DNA from: Acidimicrobiia bacterium
GTDB lineage: Bacteria > Actinomycetota > Acidimicrobiia > IMCC26256 > JAENVU01
Direction: 5' to 3'
Assembly (NCBI GenBank): GCA_016650415.1
Contig: JAENVU010000219.1
Coordinates: 1-10,999, forward strand
Length of the DNA: 10,999 bases
Position numbers and translations under genes: made by a program. Positions 6,681 through 10,999 of this stretch are shown here, in pieces (the stretch's first letter is position 1; each line of letters begins with the position of its first letter). A model generated the notes under the pieces. The model ran no database searches. It saw only the letters and a program-made list of their open reading frames with translations, and had not been told where the DNA came from.

Positions 6681-7892
6681 ATGACCTACGCCTCGGTCCT
6701 CGCGGCACTCCCGCCCTCTCTGCCCGCCACCGTGGTCCGAGACGGCACCACCACGGTCATCGGCGCGGGCATGGTCGATGCCATCGGCCCCCAGTCCGAG
6801 GATTCCGGGGTCTTCCCGGCCCTCGATGCCATCGATTCAGGGTGGTGGGCCGGCGTTGCCGGCTATGACCTCGGACGACTGATCGAACGGCTGCACCCGA
6901 CCCCGCACGACCGGACCGATGTCCCGGATCTCCACTTCATCCGGTTCGCGGCGCGCACCGAGATCGGCGACGACGGAACCGTCACCCACCACGGCGCGGG
7001 TCCCGAACGCCGGGCGCTCGATGCCGCCCTGGAAGCACCCGCCGCGGCGCCGGCTCTCGATCCCAGCCCGCCGTGGAGTTCGAGCATGACGCGGTCCGAC
7101 TACGAGCAGCGCGTGCGGGAGATCCACGAACTGATCCGGGCCGGCGATGCGTACCAAGTGAATCTCACCCGGCGCCTGACCGGTCCTCATCTCGACCCGA
7201 TCGCGTTGTGGGATGCGGTTGCCTCGGGGAACCCCGCACCCCATCGGGCGTTCTGGCGCGATGGACGTGGTCTCGCCGTGGTCTCGGCCTCTCCCGAACG
7301 GTTCCTGCGCATCGACGGCGACCGCGTCGAGACCCGGCCGATCAAAGGGACGGCGACGCGGGCGAATCGGCTGCGGACCAGCGAGAAGGATCACGCCGAG
7401 AACGTCATGATCGTCGACCTCGCCCGCAACGACCTCGGACGAGTGTGCGTCCCCGGAACGATTCGCGTGCCCGAACTGTGTCGGGTCGAGACCCACCCCG
7501 GCCTGGTGCACCTGGTGAGCACCGTGCGGGGCCGGCTCGCCCCCGGGATCGGGATCGGCCAGGTGCTGCGAGCCACGTTCCCCCCGGCGTCAATCACCGG
7601 CGCACCCAAACCGAGGGTGATGCAAGCCATCGAGGATCTCGAGCCCGTCCGCCGCGGCTTGTACTGCGGCACGATGGGATGGATCGATGCCGATCGCCGG
7701 CGCGCCGATCTCGCGGTGACGATTCGAACGTTCACGTGTACGCCCGATGCCACCACCTTCGGCGTCGGGGCTGGGATCACCATCGACTCCGACCCGGCGG
7801 CGGAATGGGCCGAGACCGAACTGAAATCCGCACGCCTGCTCATGCTCGCGGGCGAACGTTCCGAGCCGCTGCTGATGTCGGCCCAGCCGTGA
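6681..7892 (+). CDS. pabB: Aminodeoxychorismate synthase component I
   Basis: A 403-residue chorismate-binding enzyme that, with ammonia supplied by a PabA glutaminase, makes 4-amino-4-deoxychorismate for folate synthesis in the cytoplasm. The N-terminal third (about 1-130) is short and weakly conserved. The chorismate-binding domain begins near MTRSDYEQRVREIHELIRAGD (136-156). It includes AYQVNLTRRL (157-166), SASPERFLR (202-210), RPIKGTATR (219-227), ENVMIVDLARNDLGRV (240-255), THPGLVHLVSTVRG (271-284), FPPASITGAPKPRVMQ (300-315) and RGLYCGTMGWID (325-336). The PIKGT motif, with Lys222, separates PabB from anthranilate synthase TrpE, which has PIAGT. The downstream gene is pabC, joined by a GTGA overlap, which strengthens the folate assignment. 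The TrpG/PabA-type amidotransferase is not in the window and may be shared with tryptophan synthesis elsewhere. Confidence 0.93.
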   Translation: MTYASVLAALPPSLPATVVRDGTTTVIGAGMVDAIGPQSEDSGVFPALDAIDSGWWAGVAGYDLGRLIERLHPTPHDRTDVPDLHFIRFAARTEIGDDGTVTHHGAGPERRALDAALEAPAAAPALDPSPPWSSSMTRSDYEQRVREIHELIRAGDAYQVNLTRRLTGPHLDPIALWDAVASGNPAPHRAFWRDGRGLAVVSASPERFLRIDGDRVETRPIKGTATRANRLRTSEKDHAENVMIVDLARNDLGRVCVPGTIRVPELCRVETHPGLVHLVSTVRGRLAPGIGIGQVLRATFPPASITGAPKPRVMQAIEDLEPVRRGLYCGTMGWIDADRRRADLAVTIRTFTCTPDATTFGVGAGITIDSDPAAEWAETELKSARLLMLAGERSEPLLMSAQP

Positions 7893-8737
7893 CCGCATCA
7901 CCGATCGTCTGCGTCAACGGTGTCGTCGGGCCGGCCGACACCCTTGCCATCTCACCCCTCGATCACGGTCTGCTCGTCGGCGACGGCGTGTTCGAGACCC
8001 TGCGGGTTTATGGGGGCGTCCCGTTCGCGTGGCGGCGGCACCTCGAGCGGCTCGAACGTTCCGCCGCCGGGCTCGGCCTCGGCGTGCCGGCGATCGCGAT
8101 GCTGCGCGAGCAATCCGACGAGATCATCGCCGCCAACGCGCTCGTCGACGCACGGTTGCGAATCACCATCACCGGCGGACCCGCACCGCTCGGCTCGGAG
8201 CGAGCCTTGGTTCCCTCGACCGTCGTCGTCGCCGCGAGTGCACTCACGCCCTGGCCACCGACGGCCGATGTCGTGACCGTCCCCTGGCCTCGCAACGAAC
8301 GCGGCGCGACCGCGGGACTCAAGACGATCTCCTACGCCGACAACGTGCGCGCCCTCGCGTATGCCCACGAACACGGCGCCGGCGAGGCCATCTTTGCGAA
8401 CACGCGCGACGAGCTCTGTGAGGCGACCGGCTCCAACGTGTTCGTCGTGACGGCGGGCGAGCTCCAGACGCCCCCGGCCGACTCGGGATGTCTGCTCGGG
8501 GTGACCCGCGCCCTGGTCCTGGAGCTGGCGGCCGCCGAGGGGATCCCCCACCGCGAGACGGCCCTGCCCTTCACTGCGATACGCGACGGCGACGAAGCCT
8601 TTCTCTCGTCGACCACTCGCGAAGTCCAGTCCATCGCCCACGTGGACGGGACGGCGCTCCCCCAGGCGCCCGGTCCCGTGACCGAGGCGCTGCGGACGGC
8701 ATTCACTGCCTTGATCGCCCGAGACCTGGACCCGTAG
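7889..8737 (+). CDS. pabC: Aminodeoxychorismate lyase, class IV PLP-dependent aminotransferase fold
   Basis: A 282-residue fold-type IV PLP protein. In this context it eliminates pyruvate from aminodeoxychorismate to give 4-aminobenzoate. Seen are VCVNGVVG (7-14), LDHGLLVGDGVFETLRVY (24-41), RLRITITGG (89-97), the PLP lysine Lys145 in TAGLKTISYADNVRA (141-155), ELCEATGSNVFVV (175-187, with the cofactor-side Glu178) and FLSSTTREVQSI (238-249). The same fold includes branched-chain and D-amino acid aminotransferases, so the reaction rests mainly on the immediate pabB linkage. The start is GTG at 7889, whose GTGA overlaps the pabB stop, giving strong coupling. The frame is open much further upstream inside pabB, but that stretch is an Arg-rich shadow. 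The stop is followed at once by a hairpin. Confidence 0.92.
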   Translation: MTASPIVCVNGVVGPADTLAISPLDHGLLVGDGVFETLRVYGGVPFAWRRHLERLERSAAGLGLGVPAIAMLREQSDEIIAANALVDARLRITITGGPAPLGSERALVPSTVVVAASALTPWPPTADVVTVPWPRNERGATAGLKTISYADNVRALAYAHEHGAGEAIFANTRDELCEATGSNVFVVTAGELQTPPADSGCLLGVTRALVLELAAAEGIPHRETALPFTAIRDGDEAFLSSTTREVQSIAHVDGTALPQAPGPVTEALRTAFTALIARDLDP

Positions 8738-8756
8738 GCGACGACACGTCTCGCCT
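8736..8756. terminator. Candidate hairpin between convergent pabC and birA
   Basis: AGGCGA (8736-8741) pairs perfectly with TCGCCT (8751-8756). Past one bulged C, an inner GA/TC pair closes a CACG loop. The stem begins within the pabC TAG stop and fills most of the 25-base gap to the birA stop. It could end transcripts from both sides, but there is no T tract on either strand, so intrinsic activity is doubtful. Confidence 0.35.
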
Positions 8757-8762
8757 GCGTCT

Positions 8763-9509
8763 CTACGGCGTCTCCTCGGCCCGCACGTGTACGACATCCC
8801 CGACGGCGATGGTTGCCGTCGTCCCGTCGTCGCATCGGAGCAGCAGGTGACCGGCACCATCGACGCCGCGGGCCAGCCCGGTGACGACGCCACCGGACTG
8901 CTCGACCCGGACCCGACGACCAAGCGTCACCAGTCCGCGCTCGTAGTCGGCTCGGGTCCCCGTCGGGTCGTCCAGTCGAATCGCGTAGCCCGCGAGAAAG
9001 GCGGCGAGGACCGCCTCTCGCGTCGTCGGTCGTCCGCCTTCGAGGTTGCAGGCCGTGGCGATCTCCGCGAGTTCGGACGGCACGTCCTCCCAGTGGAGGT
9101 TGACCCCGATACCCACGACCACCGCGTCGCCACTGGCCTCGGCGAGGATCCCCGCCAGTTTGCGGTCGCCGACGAGGAGATCGTTCGGCCACTTGAGCCC
9201 GGCACGAACGCCGGTCTCCGCGTGCACCGCCTCGGCCATGGCCAGCGCGGCCGCGATCACGACGAGGTGCCGCTGGTCGGGGGCGAGATCGGGGCGCAGG
9301 AGCACCGACACCAGCAGCGAAGCTCCGGGCGGCGCGACCCAGACCCGGCCGAGTCGCCCCCGGCCCGCGGTCTGATGGTCGGCGACCACCACGAGTCCCG
9401 CCGCCGCTCCCGCCCGGGCCTCGTCGAGGGCGTACCGGTTGGTGGAGTCGACCTCGGTGAGCCACCGGATGTCCCCGAACCGGGTCGAACTGGCCTCGGG
9501 CTCCACCAC
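8763..9509 (-). CDS. birA: Biotin--[acetyl-CoA-carboxylase] ligase, monofunctional (no HTH domain)
   Basis: A 248-residue ligase that activates biotin to biotinyl-AMP and attaches it to the carrier-domain lysine of biotin-dependent carboxylases. Positions below count from the more distal TTG at 9536; subtract nine for the start used. Motifs are EVDSTNRYA (28-36), DHQTAGRGRLGRVW (53-66, the biotinyl-AMP loop), LKWPNDLLV (114-122), RKLAGIL (125-131, with the catalytic lysine) and VVGIGVNL (140-147). An SH3-like C-terminal domain lies at about 203-252. The N-terminal winged helix of E. coli BirA is absent, so it should not bind DNA as a repressor. I chose GTG at 9509 because TATCCT lies seven bases before it. 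The TTG at 9536 would put that -10-like box inside the gene, though it cannot be excluded. Divergent from a biotin-carboxylase subunit, its likely substrate. Confidence 0.92.
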   Translation of the reverse strand: MVEPEASSTRFGDIRWLTEVDSTNRYALDEARAGAAAGLVVVADHQTAGRGRLGRVWVAPPGASLLVSVLLRPDLAPDQRHLVVIAAALAMAEAVHAETGVRAGLKWPNDLLVGDRKLAGILAEASGDAVVVGIGVNLHWEDVPSELAEIATACNLEGGRPTTREAVLAAFLAGYAIRLDDPTGTRADYERGLVTLGRRVRVEQSGGVVTGLARGVDGAGHLLLRCDDGTTATIAVGDVVHVRAEETP

Positions 9510-9515
9510 GGCCCG

Positions 9516-9522
9516 TAGGATA
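9516..9522. promoter_or_regulatory. Candidate bidirectional -10 core between birA and the carboxylase gene
   Basis: The bases TAGGATA read TAGGAT on the plus strand (9516-9521) and TATCCT on the minus strand (9522-9517). Both fit TANNNT. The minus box ends seven bases before the birA GTG, so that mRNA would be leaderless. The plus box would give a leader of about 30 bases containing the carboxylase Shine-Dalgarno. No good -35 elements are seen for either direction. This is an inference from spacing and consensus only. Confidence 0.4.
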
Positions 9523-9547
9523 CGGCGTTCTGTCAACCGGCCATCGC

Positions 9548-9554
9548 GGGGGAA
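9548..9554 (+). promoter_or_regulatory. Shine-Dalgarno of the biotin carboxylase gene
   Basis: GGGGGAA ends five bases before the GTG at 9560. It supports that codon as the start of a protein opening MLQKILIANRGEIA, the standard N-terminus of biotin carboxylases. Confidence 0.65.
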
Positions 9555-9559
9555 CGTCC

Positions 9560-10999
9560 GTGCTCCAGAAGATCCTGATCGCCAACCGCGGCGAGATTGC
9601 TGTGCGAGTGATGCGCACCTGTCGCGAACTTGGGATCACAACGGTCGCCGTGTATTCCGAACTCGACCGCGAGGCTCTCCACACGCGATACGCCGACGAG
9701 GCGTACGCCCTCGGCGGCCAGACCGCGGCCGAGAGCTACCTCAACACCGAGGCGATCCTGGACGTCATCGAGCGCTCGGGGGCCGACGGTGTGCACCCCG
9801 GGTACGGCTTCTACGCCGAGAATGCCGACTTCGCCCGCGAGATCACTCGTCGGGGTGTCGCCTGGATCGGCCCGCCGCCCGAAGCGATCGACGTCATGGG
9901 CGACAAGATCTCGGCCCGCAAGGCCGCCGCCCGCGGCGGCGTGGCGAGCGTGCCGGGCACGCTCGAGGAGATTCGCAGCGTCGACGACGTCATCGCATTC
10001 GGCGAGCAGGTCGGGTGGCCGGTGGCGATCAAGGCCGCGTACGGCGGCGGCGGCAAGGGCATGAAGGTGGTCCACGATGCCGAGAACGCGCAGTCGGCGC
10101 TCGATTCCGCCGCACGCGAGGCGCTGGCCTTCTTCGGCCGGTCCGAGGCCTACCTCGAGAAGTACCTGACCCGGCCGCGCCACATCGAGGTGCAGATCTT
10201 CGCCGACACTCACGGCAACGCCGTGTGGCTCGGCGAGCGCGACTGTTCCGTGCAGCGTCGCCACCAGAAGCTCGTCGAGGAATCCCCCGCCCCCGGCCTG
10301 ACCGAGGACATCCGTCGGGCCATGGGCGAATCGGCGGTGCAGGTTGCCCAGTCCACCGGGTACGTCAATGCCGGCACCGTCGAGATGCTCTACCAGGACG
10401 GCGAGTTCTACTTCCTCGAGATGAACACCCGACTCCAGGTGGAGCACTGCGTGACCGAGATGGTCACCCAGCTCGACCTGGTCGCCGAGCAGATCCGGGT
10501 GGCCTCGGGCGAACCGCTCTCGTTCACCCAGGACGACATCGAGCGCCGCGGCCACTCCATCGAGGTGCGGATCAACGCGGAGAACTCGGCGAAGGGATTC
10601 CTTCCCTCGCCGGGCACCCTGACCGCGCTCGATCTTCCCTCCGGGCCCGGTGTCCGCTGGGATGGCGGATACGAATCCGGCGACACCATCTCGCAGTACT
10701 ACGACAACCTGGTCGGCAAGCTGGTCGTCTGGGCCGCGGACCGTGATCGGGCCCGGCACCGGATGCTGCGGGCGATGCAGGAACTCCACGTCGAGGGGAT
10801 CCACACCACGGTTCCCGCCGCGGAGCTCGTGCTCGCGCACCCGGATTTCGCGGCGGGCACCCACTCCACCCGCTGGTTGGAGGAAGAGGTCGATCTGTCC
10901 GGCCTCGTGTCGGACGCGGGAGCGAAGGGCGACGCGCCCGAGGCGCCGACGAAGCAGACCCTCACGGTCGAGGTCAACGGTCGCAAGTTCGAAGTCACC
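9560..10999 (+). CDS. Acetyl/propionyl-CoA carboxylase alpha subunit (biotin carboxylase, apparently fused to a biotin carrier), 5' part
   Basis: The frame is open from GTG 9560 to the window end, 480 codons. Biotin carboxylase uses ATP and bicarbonate to carboxylate protein-bound biotin, the first half-reaction of malonyl- or methylmalonyl-CoA synthesis. Visible parts are the N-terminal domain with LIANRGEIAVRV (6-17) and HPGYGFYAENADFA (79-92), then the ATP-grasp domain with Lys116, Lys158 and the glycine loop AAYGGGGKGMKVV (159-171). EKYLTRPRHIEVQI (200-213), Lys237, Glu275, Glu287 and Arg291 (EMNTRLQVEH), and VRINAE (336-341, Arg337) follow. All correspond to the E. coli AccC active site. 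The AccC-like part ends near 445. After a short linker, KQTLTVEVNGRKFEVT (465-480) looks like the start of the region leading to a fused biotinyl domain, as in actinobacterial AccA3/BccA. The attachment Lys is beyond the window, and the acyl-CoA substrate depends on an unseen beta subunit. Confidence 0.94.
   Translation, partial: MLQKILIANRGEIAVRVMRTCRELGITTVAVYSELDREALHTRYADEAYALGGQTAAESYLNTEAILDVIERSGADGVHPGYGFYAENADFAREITRRGVAWIGPPPEAIDVMGDKISARKAAARGGVASVPGTLEEIRSVDDVIAFGEQVGWPVAIKAAYGGGGKGMKVVHDAENAQSALDSAAREALAFFGRSEAYLEKYLTRPRHIEVQIFADTHGNAVWLGERDCSVQRRHQKLVEESPAPGLTEDIRRAMGESAVQVAQSTGYVNAGTVEMLYQDGEFYFLEMNTRLQVEHCVTEMVTQLDLVAEQIRVASGEPLSFTQDDIERRGHSIEVRINAENSAKGFLPSPGTLTALDLPSGPGVRWDGGYESGDTISQYYDNLVGKLVVWAADRDRARHRMLRAMQELHVEGIHTTVPAAELVLAHPDFAAGTHSTRWLEEEVDLSGLVSDAGAKGDAPEAPTKQTLTVEVNGRKFEVT

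Noticed and set aside
7073..7888. Upstream extension of the pabC frame inside pabB
   Set aside because: It reads as an Arg-rich shadow of pabB. The class IV aminotransferase fold starts right after the GTG at 7889.
9522..9536. TTGACA (minus strand) followed by TATCCT as a -35/-10 pair for birA
   Set aside because: The spacer is only eight bases, far short of the usual 16-18, so TTGACA is probably a chance match. Only the -10-like box is kept.
8332..9684. 450-codon minus-strand frame overlapping pabC, birA and the carboxylase start
   Set aside because: It is out of frame with birA and dominated by Arg, Gly, Pro and Ala. The three overlapped genes all have clear catalytic motifs.
9533..10864. 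443-codon open frame on the minus strand opposite the biotin carboxylase gene
   Set aside because: It mirrors a fully conserved biotin carboxylase reading frame and shows no recognisable domain. Long antisense frames are expected in high-GC DNA with G/C-rich third positions.

Overview
The window is high-GC DNA (about two thirds G+C by eye, not counted) and almost fully coding. GTG starts are frequent, start/stop overlaps are tight, and TANNNT -10 boxes sit right against start codons. The gene set includes an LCP-family ligase, a WbbL-like GT2, an HTH-less BirA and a long biotin-carboxylase subunit. Together these suggest a chromosomal segment of an actinobacterium, perhaps Acidimicrobiia-like, though the lineage is an inference. 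I see no mobile elements, CRISPR array, tRNA or rRNA, and no gap above 300 bases. The largest gap between calls is about 60 bases.

Left part (1-6658, all minus strand, read right to left): a surface-polysaccharide block. In transcription order it holds an LCP ligase (LytR/CpsA/Psr plus LytR_C), an RmlB-like NDP-glucose 4,6-dehydratase, UDP-glucose 6-dehydrogenase, a UDP-glucuronate decarboxylase (UDP-xylose synthase), a DPM-type GT2 and a WbbL/rhamnosyltransferase-type GT2. Last comes the 5' end of a small basic protein with one visible membrane segment. From ugd to the WbbL-like gene, stops and starts overlap, so this is very probably one operon. The first gene with an evident promoter is rmlB, whose TAGAAT box lies six bases before its ATG. 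The pathway that can be read directly is UDP-Glc -> UDP-GlcA -> UDP-Xyl, plus a dTDP-4-keto-6-deoxyhexose. The glycosyltransferases would use these sugars, and the LCP enzyme would attach the finished polymer to the cell wall.

Middle part (6681-8737, plus strand): a two-gene folate unit, pabB (aminodeoxychorismate synthase component I) and pabC (aminodeoxychorismate lyase), coupled by a GTGA overlap. Together with a PabA amidotransferase, which is not in the window, they make 4-aminobenzoate from chorismate. pabB diverges from the LCP gene with only 22 bases between the two start codons as drawn.

Right part (8763-10999): birA (biotin-protein ligase, minus strand) converges on pabC across a small hairpin. 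It diverges from a plus-strand acyl-CoA carboxylase biotin-carboxylase subunit that runs off the window as its biotin-carrier region appears to begin. The ligase and its probable substrate therefore share an intergenic region of about 50 bases. In it a single TAGGATA core reads as a -10 box on both strands.

Most of this is ordinary housekeeping and cell-envelope content, and I do not see a clearly undescribed system. The best second-look items are the Asp-to-Cys change in the catalytic motif of the RmlB-like protein, the make-up of the sugar cluster, and the shared -10 core between birA and the carboxylase.
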